A stretch of DNA of 64,000 bases from Lachnospiraceae bacterium (GCA_902363675.1 CABJAV010000002.1:311583-375582); one strand, 5' to 3'; shown: positions 53,619 through 62,687, counted from the stretch's first letter. The notes: generated by a model from the letters alone, not told the origin. Program-made: numbers and translations.

Positions 53619-53654
53619 GAAAAGACATGAATTTTTCTTTTGTACATTGCCTGC

Positions 53655-53846
53655 TTACTGACCGTTTTTTTCGGCCATCTGCCGTTCTTGTGCTTCAATC
53701 ATTTTTTTGACCATATATCCGCCGACAGAACCATTCTGTTTTGCGGTCAGGTTTCCGTTGTATCCGTTGCTAAGTGGAACTCCAAGTTCATCAGCAACTT
53801 CATACTTAAAACGTTCTAATGATTTTTTTGTACTTCTGTTTGCCAT
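53655..53846 (-). CDS. Alpha/beta-type small acid-soluble spore protein
   Basis: 63 residues. SASPs coat and protect forespore DNA. The family signature is complete: LERFKYEVADELGVPL around the germination-protease site, then NGYNGNLTAKQNGSVGGYMVKKMIE. The start at 53846 follows AAGGAGG on the minus strand; the longer frame to 53885 has no such site. A near-perfect sigma-G promoter lies upstream (53889-53917). Proof that the host forms endospores is strong though indirect. Confidence 0.96.
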   Translation of the reverse strand: MANRSTKKSLERFKYEVADELGVPLSNGYNGNLTAKQNGSVGGYMVKKMIEAQERQMAEKNGQ

Positions 53847-53888
53847 GATGTTTTCCTCCTTTGCGTGTGTACTTTTGTGGTACATTGG

Positions 53889-53917
53889 TAGTATGTGCAG
53901 AGGAAAAGGACATATGC
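53889..53917 (-). promoter_or_regulatory. Sigma-G type promoter of the SASP gene
   Basis: On the minus strand GCATA (plus 53913-53917), a 17-base spacer and CATACTA (plus 53889-53895). This fits the forespore sigma-G consensus (about gHATR, N17-18, CATnnTA), the expected control for SASP genes. Confidence 0.75.
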
Positions 53918-53963
53918 TGGTAAGTTTGGGTGCCTTTTACAAAGCTTGGAAAAATAAAAATTT

Positions 53964-55706
53964 TTACTCAATAAGCTTCAGATGACTGATATCCGGATGA
54001 ATTGTCAGTGAGTAATTCGTATAATACACAACAAATCCCGGAGCACTTCCGGCAGGCTTTTTTACATTCTTTTTTTGCAAATAATCAATTTCTATTTTGT
54101 CGCTGTCTCGCCCTTTGGAATAAAAGCCGGCAAGCATTCCGGCCTCTTCGAATACACGATCCGGCATTTCTTCTCCTTTTGATTTTACGATAACATGAGA
54201 ACCAGGCATTCCTTTTGCGTGGAACCACCAGTCATTGCCGGTAGCAAATTTGAAGGTGAGTTCATCGTTCTGATAATTGTTTTTCCCAACATAGATATCA
54301 TATCCATCCGAAGAGAGATAATGAAACGGTTTGCTTTTGATTTTTTCTTTTTTTCCGCTACGATTTTTTTTGATAAATCCATATTCTGTCAATTCCTGCT
54401 TAATCTGTACAAGATCGTCTGCGGAGAGGGCGATATCCAAAGAGTTCTGGATCGATTCAAGATGGTCGATTTCGGCTTGGGTTTCCTGAAGAAGTTTATC
54501 AAGAGCTTCTGCAGTTCGCTTTAATTTTCCATAACGGTCAAAAAACTTTTGTGAATTTTCCTGCGGTGAGAGAGTAGGATCCAACGGAATGCGGATTTCC
54601 TTATTGTTATCATAGAAATTCGGGGCAAGAAGTTCCTTTGCACCTTCTTCAAGATTGTATCCGTATACATTGATTAACTCACCATACAATTTATATTTTT
54701 CCCTTTTTTCAGAGTCTTTTAACTGTTTTTGTTGTAACTGATACTTTTTCTGATTACGTTCAAGTGCTGTTGTGACAATGCGGCGCAGATCTGCAGATTT
54801 CTGTCGTATGCGGCTGTATATATTTTTTTCAGCATAATAAACTTCCAGAACACGGGAAATACTGTCAAAAGATTCGGTTTCATAATCCTGATATAAAGTA
54901 AGTTCAACGGCGGAAAATTCAATCGGTTCCCGGCCTTTACGAACGATTACCGGATGATAGTGTTTGTTACGGATTTCATCAAAGAACCATGCAATATGAT
55001 TGCAAAGATGCAAAATCTGATCTTCTGAGTAGGATGCCAGCGGCTGTTCTCCGTCGAGCCCTGCACGATATGCGATTTCAGATGCAATCAATGGGCTTAC
55101 ACCTGTAAAAGTAGAATAGATTGCCTTCATGACAGTCAGTGGTTTCCCTGCAATCGCATCGTGAATCTGTGCTGCATCCATGGTTAACGGGTTGAATTTG
55201 TTGTCCTGTGTACCCGGAATAAAATATGGTTTTCCAGGTAAAACTTCACGTACGGAACTGACAGCGGAAGAAATTCGTTTGATGCTGTCGATGATGGTGC
55301 CATCTTCATCACAGAAAATAATATTGGAATATTTTCCCATTAATTCAACAATTAAAGTCTTATGGCATAAGTCACCCATTTCGTTCAGATGCTCAATTTC
55401 CATATTGATGATACGTTCCATATGTGGCTGATAAATACGAGTGATGCGTCCGTTAGCCACATGTTTGCGCAGTACCATGCAAAAAGTTGGAGCGGTAAGC
55501 GGACTTGGTTTGTTTTCACTTGTTAAATATAAAAATGGAAGAGATGCACTTGCGGAAATGGCTACCCGGAACTGTCCATTGGAACCTTTACAGGTTAAGA
55601 GCAGTTCGTCATTTTCCGGCTGTGCAATCTTGCTGATTTTTGCATTTAATATTGTCTGGTTCAGTTCGTGAACGAGACCAGATATAACGATTCCGTCAAA
55701 AGCCAT
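53964..55706 (-). CDS. rqcH: Ribosome quality control protein RqcH (NFACT family)
   Basis: 580 residues. RqcH binds stalled 50S subunits and adds Ala tails. NFACT-N (residues 1 to about 200, MAFDGIVISGLVHELNQTI), helix-hairpin-helix and long coiled-coil region (about 260-435) are followed by NFACT-R (about 455 to end, with the WWFHAKGMPGSHVIVKS motif). Older names are FbpA or fibronectin-binding protein; surface binding is not expected here. It is a single minus-strand gene facing the yicC operon. AGGAGG precedes its ATG. Confidence 0.95.
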   Translation of the reverse strand: MAFDGIVISGLVHELNQTILNAKISKIAQPENDELLLTCKGSNGQFRVAISASASLPFLYLTSENKPSPLTAPTFCMVLRKHVANGRITRIYQPHMERIINMEIEHLNEMGDLCHKTLIVELMGKYSNIIFCDEDGTIIDSIKRISSAVSSVREVLPGKPYFIPGTQDNKFNPLTMDAAQIHDAIAGKPLTVMKAIYSTFTGVSPLIASEIAYRAGLDGEQPLASYSEDQILHLCNHIAWFFDEIRNKHYHPVIVRKGREPIEFSAVELTLYQDYETESFDSISRVLEVYYAEKNIYSRIRQKSADLRRIVTTALERNQKKYQLQQKQLKDSEKREKYKLYGELINVYGYNLEEGAKELLAPNFYDNNKEIRIPLDPTLSPQENSQKFFDRYGKLKRTAEALDKLLQETQAEIDHLESIQNSLDIALSADDLVQIKQELTEYGFIKKNRSGKKEKIKSKPFHYLSSDGYDIYVGKNNYQNDELTFKFATGNDWWFHAKGMPGSHVIVKSKGEEMPDRVFEEAGMLAGFYSKGRDSDKIEIDYLQKKNVKKPAGSAPGFVVYYTNYSLTIHPDISHLKLIE

Positions 55707-55742
55707 AGTTGCCTCCTATTGTAATTTATAGCGATTGTTTAT

Positions 55743-55772
55743 ATTATAGTATGAAAATAAAGAAAAATCCAA
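55743..55772 (-). promoter_or_regulatory. Candidate promoter of rqcH (minus strand)
   Basis: On the minus strand TTGGAT (plus 55767-55772), 18 bases, TATAAT (plus 55743-55748). Confidence 0.55.
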
Positions 55773-55779
55773 TGAATAT

Positions 55780-55808
55780 TTGACGAATCAGAAAAATAGC
55801 ATTATAAT
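55780..55808 (+). promoter_or_regulatory. Strong promoter of the yicC-gmk-rpoZ operon
   Basis: TTGACG (55780-55785), 17 bases, perfect TATAAT (55803-55808). An ATGCATA(55819-55825)/TATGCAT(55829-55835) inverted repeat lies in the leader. Confidence 0.85.
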
Positions 55809-55853
55809 ACATTTATCTATGCATAAACTATGCATTTTTACAGGAGAAAGCCA

Positions 55854-56732
55854 ATGATCAAAAGTATGACCGGATTTGGAAGATGTGAATTTACAGATGA
55901 AAAACGTAAATTTACCGTCGAACTTAAATCCGTAAATCATCGCTATCTTGATGTTAATATTAAGATGCCGAAAAAACTGAATTTTTTCGAGAGTTCTATT
56001 CGTGCACTGTTGAAAGAGTATATTGAACGTGGTAAAGTAGATGTCTATATCACGTATGAAGATTATACGGAAGATAATTATGCGTTAAAGTATAATTCAG
56101 CTCTGGCTGCACAGTATCTGGATTATTTAAACAGAATGGCCGAAGAATTTAGCCTTGAAAATGATATCAGGGTCAGCAATCTGTCGCGATATCCGGATGT
56201 TCTGGTTATGGAAGAACAGGATGTGGACGAAAAGGAATTGTGGGATGGACTGGAACGTGCCTTGCGCGGTGCATGCGAGCAGTTTGTGGCAAGCCGTATC
56301 AAAGAGGGCGAAAGTCTGAAAGTTGATCTCATAGACAAGCTGGATCATATGATTTCTTATGTCGATTTTATTGAGAAACGTTCTCCACAGATTATGGAAG
56401 AATATCGCAAAAGGCTTGAGGATAAAATTAAAGAGATTCTTGGAGATCGACAGATGGACGATGGACGCATCGCAACCGAAGTTACCATTTATGCGGATAA
56501 GGTTTGTGTAGACGAAGAAACCGTGCGTTTGCGGAGCCATATCAATACAACAAAAGACACTTTGCTGGAAGGTGGTTCAATCGGGCGCAAGCTTGATTTT
56601 ATCGCGCAGGAGATGAATCGTGAAGCAAACACGATTCTTTCCAAGGCAAACAATATAGAAATTTCAGATACAGGAATCAATTTAAAAACCAGCATTGAAA
56701 AAGTGCGGGAACAGATTCAAAATATTGAATAG
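55854..56732 (+). CDS. yicC: YicC-family endoribonuclease
   Basis: 292 residues. The N-terminal motif MIKSMTGFGR and SVNHRYLDVNIKMP, and the C-terminal RKLDFIAQEMNREANTILSKANN are the family signatures. YicC proteins act as endoribonucleases that also help degrade small RNAs in some bacteria. The start at 55854 follows AGGAG; ATG 55830 upstream lies before the ribosome site. It is the first gene of an operon with gmk and rpoZ. The remA gene that often lies between yicC and gmk is absent here. Confidence 0.93.
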   Translation: MIKSMTGFGRCEFTDEKRKFTVELKSVNHRYLDVNIKMPKKLNFFESSIRALLKEYIERGKVDVYITYEDYTEDNYALKYNSALAAQYLDYLNRMAEEFSLENDIRVSNLSRYPDVLVMEEQDVDEKELWDGLERALRGACEQFVASRIKEGESLKVDLIDKLDHMISYVDFIEKRSPQIMEEYRKRLEDKIKEILGDRQMDDGRIATEVTIYADKVCVDEETVRLRSHINTTKDTLLEGGSIGRKLDFIAQEMNREANTILSKANNIEISDTGINLKTSIEKVREQIQNIE

Positions 56733-56744
56733 AGGAAGTTACAG

Positions 56745-57407
56745 ATGGAAAACAAAGGCAAGTTAGTTGTTATTTCCGGCTTTTCCGGAGCCGGAAAAGG
56801 AACTCTTATGAAGGCTTTGATGAAGGAATACGGTGATTCGTATGCGTTGTCTGTGTCGGCGACGACAAGAAATCCGAGACCGGGCGAAATGGACGGGGTG
56901 GATTATTTCTTTGTCACTAAAGATAAATTTGAACAGATGATAGCGGAAGATGCGCTGATTGAGTATGCACAGTATGTTGGAAATTATTATGGAACTCCAA
57001 AGGAATATGTGCAGCAACAGTTAGATCTTGGCAAAAATGTAATCCTTGAAATCGAGATACAGGGCGCTTTAAAAATCAAAGAAAAATTTCCGGATACGGT
57101 TTTAATGTTTGTGACAGCACCAAATGCCAACGAATTAAAAAATCGTCTTGTAGGACGTGGTACAGAGACCCCGGAAGTGATTGCAGCACGGCTATCCCGC
57201 GCATGTGAGGAATCCATGGGAATGGAAAAATATGATTATTTAGTGATAAACGATACGATTGAGAATGGCATTTCCCTGATTGATCGTCTTATCTGTGATG
57301 AGAGGTCTGGAAATAAGGAAAACAATCGCGCACATCGTGTATCTGCTAATATAGATTTTATTAATAAAATGAGAGAAGAGCTTTCAGGCTTTTCGAAAGG
57401 AGAATGA
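56745..57407 (+). CDS. gmk: Guanylate kinase
   Basis: 220 residues. It makes GDP from GMP. P-loop SGFSGAGKGTLM, then SATTRNPRPGEMDGVDYFF (GMP binding) and LEIEIQGALKIK. 12 bases after yicC, and its stop overlaps the region of the rpoZ ribosome site. Typical Firmicute arrangement with rpoZ. Confidence 0.97.
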   Translation: MENKGKLVVISGFSGAGKGTLMKALMKEYGDSYALSVSATTRNPRPGEMDGVDYFFVTKDKFEQMIAEDALIEYAQYVGNYYGTPKEYVQQQLDLGKNVILEIEIQGALKIKEKFPDTVLMFVTAPNANELKNRLVGRGTETPEVIAARLSRACEESMGMEKYDYLVINDTIENGISLIDRLICDERSGNKENNRAHRVSANIDFINKMREELSGFSKGE

Positions 57408-57409
57408 AT

Positions 57410-57655
57410 ATGATACATCCATCATACGTAGAATTAATGAAAGTTGTTAACGACGGTGTAGAAATCGGTGAGGAGCCAGTAGTAAACAGCCGTTATTCCA
57501 TCGTTCTTGCTACTGCTAAGCGTGCAAGACAGATCATTGCTGGTGCAGAACCACTGATTGATAATCCAAAATGTAATAAACCGCTTTCTATTGCTGTAGA
57601 AGAATTATATCGCGGTGCAGTTAAAATCCAGTCTGAGGACGAAGAAAATAATTAA
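57410..57655 (+). CDS. rpoZ: RNA polymerase omega subunit
   Basis: 81 residues. MIHPSYVELMK and the conserved SRYSIVLATAKRARQI, KPLSIAVEELYRG segments match omega, which chaperones beta-prime. The start at 57410 gives 7-base spacing to AAGGAG (57397-57402); ATG 57404 would leave only one base. It follows gmk by two bases after the overlapping end and is terminated by a hairpin before rimO. Confidence 0.95.
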   Translation: MIHPSYVELMKVVNDGVEIGEEPVVNSRYSIVLATAKRARQIIAGAEPLIDNPKCNKPLSIAVEELYRGAVKIQSEDEENN

Positions 57656-57667
57656 AAGAAAGTAAGA

Positions 57668-57695
57668 GGGGAGTGACAATGGTCATTCCCTTTTT
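57668..57695 (+). terminator. Intrinsic terminator between rpoZ and rimO
   Basis: 9-base stem GGGAGTGAC (57669-57677) with GTCATTCCC (57682-57690), one G-T wobble, loop AATG, then five T. Confidence 0.8.
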
Positions 57696-57710
57696 CAAGT
57701 GAGAGGTACT

Positions 57711-59033
57711 ATGAAATTATTATTTATTTCACTTGGGTGTGATAAAAACCTTGTAGATTCTGAATACATGATAGGCATGTTGACGAATCATGGCATTGAA
57801 TTGACGGATGATGAGACAGCAGCGGACATCATAATTGTTAATAGTTGCTGTTTTATTGGTGACGCAAAAGAAGAAAGTATTAACACAATCCTTGAGATGG
57901 CACAACAGAAGAAGACGGGCAAATGCCGCTCTCTAATTGTTACGGGCTGTCTGACACAACGTTATCAGGAAGAAGTAAAAAAGGAAATCCCGGAAGTGGA
58001 TGCTATCCTTGGAACGAATTCTTATGATTCTATCTGGGAGGCTGTTGAAGAAACTTTAGATGACAAATTCTATGAGAATTTCCACACATTGACAGGACTT
58101 CCGCATGTGAATACAAAACGTACGATTACGACAGGCGGACATTTTGCTTATTTAAAAATTGCAGAGGGATGCAACAAAAATTGTACGTATTGCGTGATTC
58201 CGTCGGTTCGTGGACGTTATCGCAGTGTGCCATTGGAAGAATTGGTTACATCTGCAAAGGAACTGGTTGCCGGTGGGGTAAAAGAACTGATTCTTGTTGC
58301 ACAGGAGACTACATTATATGGAGTAGATCTGTATGGAGAAAAAAGTCTGCACAAGCTGTTGGATGCGTTGAATGAGATTCCAGGATTGTTCTGGATTCGT
58401 ATTATGTATTGCTATCCGGAAGAAATTTATGAGGAACTGATCAATGCAATGATTCGCGACAAGAAAGTGTGCCATTATCTGGATATGCCGATTCAACATT
58501 GCAACGACAGTATTTTGCAACGCATGGGACGCAAAACAAATAAAAAGGAACTGACTGCAAGAATTGATCATTTGCGGGAACGGATTCCGGATATCACTTT
58601 GCGAACCACTCTGATTTGTGGTTTTCCGGGCGAGACCCAGCAGATGCATGAGGAACTGATGCAATTTGTAAATGATATGGAATTTGACCGTCTTGGCGCA
58701 TTTACTTATTCTGCTGAAGAAGGAACTCCTGCTGCGGAAATGCCGGATCAGATTGATGAAGAACAGAAGGCTGACTGGCAGGCAGATGTCATGGAACTTC
58801 AGGAAGAAGTGATTTTTGATAAAAATGATTCCATGAAAGGAACAGAACTCTATGCATTTATTGAAGGGAAAGTTGCAGATGAAAATGCATATGTAGGACG
58901 CACTTACCGTGATGCACCAAATGTAGACGGCTATATTTTTATTAATACGGATGAAGAACTTATGACCGGCGACATTGTAAAAGTTCGTGTTACCGGTGCT
59001 TATGAATATGATCTGATAGGAGAAATAATATGA
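57711..59033 (+). CDS. rimO: Ribosomal protein S12 methylthiotransferase
   Basis: 440 residues. RimO methylthiolates an Asp of S12. UPF0004 cysteines are in SLGCDKNLVDSE, VNSCCFIGDAKEES and VTGCLTQRY, the radical-SAM CxxxCxxC is in GCNKNCTYCVIPSVRG, and a TRAM domain follows. The CDKN motif separates it from MiaB (at 36891). The start at 57711 with GAGAGG a few bases ahead gives MKLLFISLGC; ATG 57699 is ahead of that site. It overlaps pgsA by 4 bases. Confidence 0.96.
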   Translation: MKLLFISLGCDKNLVDSEYMIGMLTNHGIELTDDETAADIIIVNSCCFIGDAKEESINTILEMAQQKKTGKCRSLIVTGCLTQRYQEEVKKEIPEVDAILGTNSYDSIWEAVEETLDDKFYENFHTLTGLPHVNTKRTITTGGHFAYLKIAEGCNKNCTYCVIPSVRGRYRSVPLEELVTSAKELVAGGVKELILVAQETTLYGVDLYGEKSLHKLLDALNEIPGLFWIRIMYCYPEEIYEELINAMIRDKKVCHYLDMPIQHCNDSILQRMGRKTNKKELTARIDHLRERIPDITLRTTLICGFPGETQQMHEELMQFVNDMEFDRLGAFTYSAEEGTPAAEMPDQIDEEQKADWQADVMELQEEVIFDKNDSMKGTELYAFIEGKVADENAYVGRTYRDAPNVDGYIFINTDEELMTGDIVKVRVTGAYEYDLIGEII

Positions 59034-59572
59034 ATTTACCAAATAAACTGACGCTTTTTCGTGTTGTATTGATTCCATTTTTTGTATTCTTTTTATTAGC
59101 TCCATATTTTGAGGAATATGGAAACTATATTGCAGTTGCAATTTTTATTGTGGCAAGTATTACGGATTTTCTTGATGGAAAAATCGCCAGAAAATATAAT
59201 CTTGTCACGAATTTCGGAAAATTTATGGATCCCCTCGCAGATAAACTTCTTGTATGCTCTGCATTGATCTGCCTGATTCAGCTGGAACTGATTCCGGCGT
59301 GGGTTGTAATCATTATCATTGCACGTGAGTTTATTATCAGCGGATTTCGACTTGTAGCATCGGATAATGGTGTGGTTATCGCTGCCAGTTACTGGGGTAA
59401 ATTTAAGACTGCTTTCCAGATGCTGACGGTAATTGTTCTTATTTTAAATATTCCGAATAAAGTATTTACAATACTTGGAACTGTATTGATTTATGTATCA
59501 CTTGCACTTACTGTTATTTCGCTGATTGACTATATTGCAAAAAATAAAGATGTGCTGAAGGATCAAAAGTAA
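59030..59572 (+). CDS. pgsA: CDP-diacylglycerol-glycerol-3-phosphate 3-phosphatidyltransferase
   Basis: 180 residues, about five membrane helices. The CDP-alcohol phosphatidyltransferase motif DFLDGKIARKYNLVTNFGKFMDPLADK carries all the catalytic Asp residues. It makes phosphatidylglycerol phosphate, the route to PG and, by the Cls at 9793, cardiolipin. Start codon overlaps rimO by 4 bases; cinA follows after 1 base. Confidence 0.97.
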   Translation: MNLPNKLTLFRVVLIPFFVFFLLAPYFEEYGNYIAVAIFIVASITDFLDGKIARKYNLVTNFGKFMDPLADKLLVCSALICLIQLELIPAWVVIIIIAREFIISGFRLVASDNGVVIAASYWGKFKTAFQMLTVIVLILNIPNKVFTILGTVLIYVSLALTVISLIDYIAKNKDVLKDQK

Positions 59573-59573
59573 T

Positions 59574-60065
59574 ATGACAGTATATGATTTGCTAAATAAA
59601 TATCAGATGACAGTTACGACGGCAGAAAGCTGTACGGGCGGGCTGGTGGCTTCCGGACTGGTGGACATTGCAGGAATTTCTGCTTTCTTTAAGGAAGGCT
59701 ATGTAACTTACGCACCGGAAGCAAAGGAAAGAATCCTTGGTGTACCAAAAGAAGTGATTGAGCAGTATGGCGTGGTAAGTGAAGAGACTGCAGCAAAAAT
59801 GGCCGAGGGCGCAGCAAGAACTGCAGATGCCGATACTGCAATTGCTACGACAGGAGTTGCGGGGCCGGACGGAGGAACAAAACGGACACCGGTTGGAACC
59901 GTCTGCTTTGGTTGTTTTGTTAAAAACAGGACATACACTGTGTGCAGGCATTTTGAAGGAAATCGTGCACAGGTGAGACAGCAGGCTGCTGAATTTGCAC
60001 TTGCTTATTTGAAAGAATGTATTCAGACATTTGAAAAAGGCTGTGAAATGGAGAAAAAAGTATGA
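59574..60065 (+). CDS. CinA C-terminal domain protein, nicotinamide-nucleotide amidase (PncC)
   Basis: 163 residues. Only the PncC-type domain of CinA is present, with TTAESCTGGLVAS (the conserved Ser-Thr-Lys type active site region), GVAGPDGGTKRTPVGTVCFG. It deamidates NMN to nicotinate mononucleotide in pyridine nucleotide recycling. The N-terminal MocF domain of full CinA is absent, as in many bacteria where PncC is free. Overlap of 4 bases with rsmD. Confidence 0.9.
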   Translation: MTVYDLLNKYQMTVTTAESCTGGLVASGLVDIAGISAFFKEGYVTYAPEAKERILGVPKEVIEQYGVVSEETAAKMAEGAARTADADTAIATTGVAGPDGGTKRTPVGTVCFGCFVKNRTYTVCRHFEGNRAQVRQQAAEFALAYLKECIQTFEKGCEMEKKV

Positions 60066-60613
60066 GAATTATAGCTGGTACAGCAAGAAGTCTTCCGTTG
60101 AAGACCATTGAGGGTATGAATACCCGTCCTACAAGCGACAAAATTAAAGAGACATTATTTAATATGCTGCAGATTGATGTGCCGGGATGTTATTTTCTGG
60201 ATCTGTTTGCCGGCAGTGGACAAATCGGATTAGAAGCTTTGAGCCGTGGTGCTGCATACAGCGTTTTTATAGAAAATAACCGTAAAGCGGCAAAGTGTAT
60301 TGAAGATAATATTATATTTACAAAATTTGATAAAGTTTCAAAACTTCTTACGACAGATGTGATCAGTGGACTTCATAATCTCGAAGGAAAATATACATTT
60401 GATATTATTTTTATGGATCCTCCTTATCGCCAGGGACTGGAAGAAGATGTTTTACGCTTCCTTTCAAAGTCAGACATACTTAAACCGGATACAAAGATTA
60501 TTGTCGAGGCATCTCTGGATACGGATTTTTCCTATTTAGATGAACTCGGTTTCAATGTTTTGAAGTTTAAAAAATATAAAACGAATATGCATGTATTCAT
60601 ACAAAAGAGATAG
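60062..60613 (+). CDS. rsmD: 16S rRNA (guanine(966)-N2)-methyltransferase
   Basis: 183 residues. SAM-binding motif LDLFAGSGQIGLEALSRGA and catalytic DPPY (FMDPPYRQG) are intact; MRIIAGTARSLPL is the typical N-terminus. It methylates G966 of 16S rRNA. It overlaps cinA by 4 bases and coaD follows after 18, a conserved pair in most bacteria. Confidence 0.96.
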   Translation: MRIIAGTARSLPLKTIEGMNTRPTSDKIKETLFNMLQIDVPGCYFLDLFAGSGQIGLEALSRGAAYSVFIENNRKAAKCIEDNIIFTKFDKVSKLLTTDVISGLHNLEGKYTFDIIFMDPPYRQGLEEDVLRFLSKSDILKPDTKIIVEASLDTDFSYLDELGFNVLKFKKYKTNMHVFIQKR

Positions 60614-60631
60614 GAGATTTGACATAGTATT

Positions 60632-61126
60632 ATGAAAAGGGCAATCTATCCGGGAAGTTTTGATCCCGTAACATTTGGACATATGGATATCATTACACGG
60701 TCGGCTCAGATTGTAGATGAACTGATCGTTGGAGTCCTGAATAACAGTGCAAAAAACTCGTTGTTTTCTTTAGAAGAACGTGTTAGTATGATTAAAGAGA
60801 TGACGAAGGACATGCCGAATGTAAAAGTGGCATCTTTTGATGGTTTGCTGGTTGATTTTATGAACGAAATTGATGCTACAATCATTGTTCGTGGATTGCG
60901 GGCTGTTACTGATTTTGAATATGAGTTACAGATCGCACAGGCAAATCATGTACAGGATTCTAAGATTGAAACGATCTTCCTGACAACAGATCTTAGATAT
61001 TCCTATTTGAGTTCGACAATTGTAAAGGAATTTGCTTCCTACGGTGGAGATATTTCGAACTTCGTTCCGGAGTGTTTCATTGATAGAATATATGAAAAAT
61101 ACCAGATTAAAAAAGGAGATTTTTAA
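60632..61126 (+). CDS. coaD: Phosphopantetheine adenylyltransferase
   Basis: 164 residues, usual length. CoaD makes dephospho-CoA in CoA synthesis. [18 protein letters not shown] is the nucleotidyltransferase HxGH-type motif, and [13 protein letters not shown] and [18 protein letters not shown] are conserved. It follows rsmD by 18 bases and precedes the coiled-coil gene by 2. Confidence 0.98.
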   Translation: MKRAIYPGSFDPVTFGHMDIITRSAQIVDELIVGVLNNSAKNSLFSLEERVSMIKEMTKDMPNVKVASFDGLLVDFMNEIDATIIVRGLRAVTDFEYELQIAQANHVQDSKIETIFLTTDLRYSYLSSTIVKEFASYGGDISNFVPECFIDRIYEKYQIKKGDF

Positions 61127-61128
61127 TT

Positions 61129-61794
61129 ATGAGCAGCAAGATGGAACAGATTATCGAAGAAATTGAAGAATATATTGATGGATGTAAGTTTCAGCCATTA
61201 TCAAACACAAAAATTATTGTAAATAAAGAAGAACTTGAAGAATTAATCGGAGAATTGCGTGCAAAGACTCCGGAAGAAATTAAACGGTATCAAAAAATTA
61301 TCAGCAATAAAGAGGCAATTCTTGCAGATGCACAGGCGAAAGCTGATCAGATTATTGCACAGGCACAAGTGCAGACAACAGAGCTCGTTAGTGAGCATCA
61401 GATTATGCAACAGGCCTATGCGCAGGCGAACGAAGTTGTTATGATTGCGACAAAGCAGGCCCAGGAAATTCTTGACAATGCCACAAATGAAGCAAACGAA
61501 ATTCGTATGGGCGCAATGGGATATGCCGATGATCAGCTGCGCAGTATAGAAGATGTATTAACAAATTCTATTGAAACGTCAAAGGCCCGTACAGAAAGCC
61601 TGGTCAGCTCATTACAAGGATTTCTTGATGTTGTGACACAGAATCGTTTGCAATTATTCCCGGCGGATGAAGAACAAAGCGAACAGGATAAGGGAAAATC
61701 TGAGACTGAGAATACTATACCGGAGGTATCAAAAGCAACTGAAGAACCAGAAATCACTAATATTTCTCTTTCAGATGATGAGCCTGAGGAATAG
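61129..61794 (+). CDS. Coiled-coil protein, ATP synthase B/DivIVA-like, unknown function
   Basis: 221 residues. Nearly the whole chain (about 1-160) is predicted coiled coil with Ala-rich heptads (AILADAQAKADQIIAQAQVQ) and repeated YAQAN / ATNEANEI segments. The tail after 175 is acidic and disordered. Such proteins follow rsmD-coaD in many Clostridia and are often annotated as ATPase or V-type H+-ATPase subunit H by similarity of coils; no ATP-binding motif is present, so that label is weak. It starts 2 bases after coaD and its end overlaps the convergent ylbJ by 24 bases. Confidence 0.8.
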   Translation: MSSKMEQIIEEIEEYIDGCKFQPLSNTKIIVNKEELEELIGELRAKTPEEIKRYQKIISNKEAILADAQAKADQIIAQAQVQTTELVSEHQIMQQAYAQANEVVMIATKQAQEILDNATNEANEIRMGAMGYADDQLRSIEDVLTNSIETSKARTESLVSSLQGFLDVVTQNRLQLFPADEEQSEQDKGKSETENTIPEVSKATEEPEITNISLSDDEPEE

Positions 61795-62682
61795 TAAGGG
61801 GGCAATCGCCATGATGGCGGCGATAAGCAAAAGTTTCATTTTCAAATATTGCTTTATTGATAGGTTACTTACGCTAAGCAAAGAAGCTGTCTGGAACAGA
61901 CCGGATATTCCGTTCAAAGCCAGAAATAGTACCGTCAACAGATATTTTTGAAAATGATTACAGGAAAATTGGCTGAGCGCAGAGATTCCATTCGTTACTT
62001 CCAGACAACCGGTAAGGACGAGCTTTGGAAAGGAACTTCCGTAAGGAATGCTTTGTGCGATTTCAGCAAAAATCGAAAACATCATAATATAACCACATAT
62101 TTTTATTAATGTTTCGAATCCGTTTATGATACCGGCGTCAACGATTTGCATATTCAATTGAAATCTTGATGCTTTTTTTTCATGTACAAAGCGTTCTGGT
62201 TTTATAAAAGACAATAAAGCAAGGCATATGCAAAGAGGTATGCCATACAACAACAGGAAAAATGGAACAACTGAAGAAAAGTGCAGCTGATTGACGAGGA
62301 CCGAAGTAACGAACACCGGGCTGAGATTGTTGGTAAAGCATGCAAGAATCTGCGCTCTTTTTTTGACGATTCGATGATGTTCATATAAATCTGCGGAAAG
62401 CTTGCTCCCAATTGGAAAACCGAAGAGAAACCCGCAGAAAATGACATACCATTCTTCTGGTTGAATGCGAAGAAAACTATGTTTTTTTTCGTGAGCAGGA
62501 TGCGAAAATAAATTGGAATGTAGAACAATATAAGAAATAACAGAAAAAGGGAGCAGGGTTGGAAGAATTTGTTCAAACCACAGTGTAAGTCCCCTGCGGG
62601 ATGCCATGAGAGCATTTTGAGGATAAATAAGAAAGTATAAAATCATAATAATAAGTAGAGAGATACAACTTAATTTTTTCAT
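61771..62682 (-). CDS. ylbJ: Sporulation integral membrane protein YlbJ family
   Basis: 303 residues, about eight membrane helices with the nucleoside-recognition (Gate) segments typical of YlbJ/SpoVM-like maturation proteins: CGFLFGFPIGSKLSADLYE, and CGYIMMFSIFAEIA later. In Bacillus YlbJ is made in the mother cell and needed for spore coat-cortex formation. No Shine-Dalgarno lies before the ATG at 62682; a sigma-E-like promoter (62688-62716) would begin the RNA almost at the ATG. The 3' end overlaps the coiled-coil gene. Confidence 0.88.
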   Translation of the reverse strand: MKKLSCISLLIIMILYFLIYPQNALMASRRGLTLWFEQILPTLLPFSVISYIVLHSNLFSHPAHEKKHSFLRIQPEEWYVIFCGFLFGFPIGSKLSADLYEHHRIVKKRAQILACFTNNLSPVFVTSVLVNQLHFSSVVPFFLLLYGIPLCICLALLSFIKPERFVHEKKASRFQLNMQIVDAGIINGFETLIKICGYIMMFSIFAEIAQSIPYGSSFPKLVLTGCLEVTNGISALSQFSCNHFQKYLLTVLFLALNGISGLFQTASLLSVSNLSIKQYLKMKLLLIAAIMAIAPLLFLRLII

Positions 62683-62687
62683 ACTAT

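Noticed and set aside
58314..59141. 275-codon minus-strand frame
   Set aside because: Antisense to rimO and pgsA, both with full motifs; no plausible protein features.
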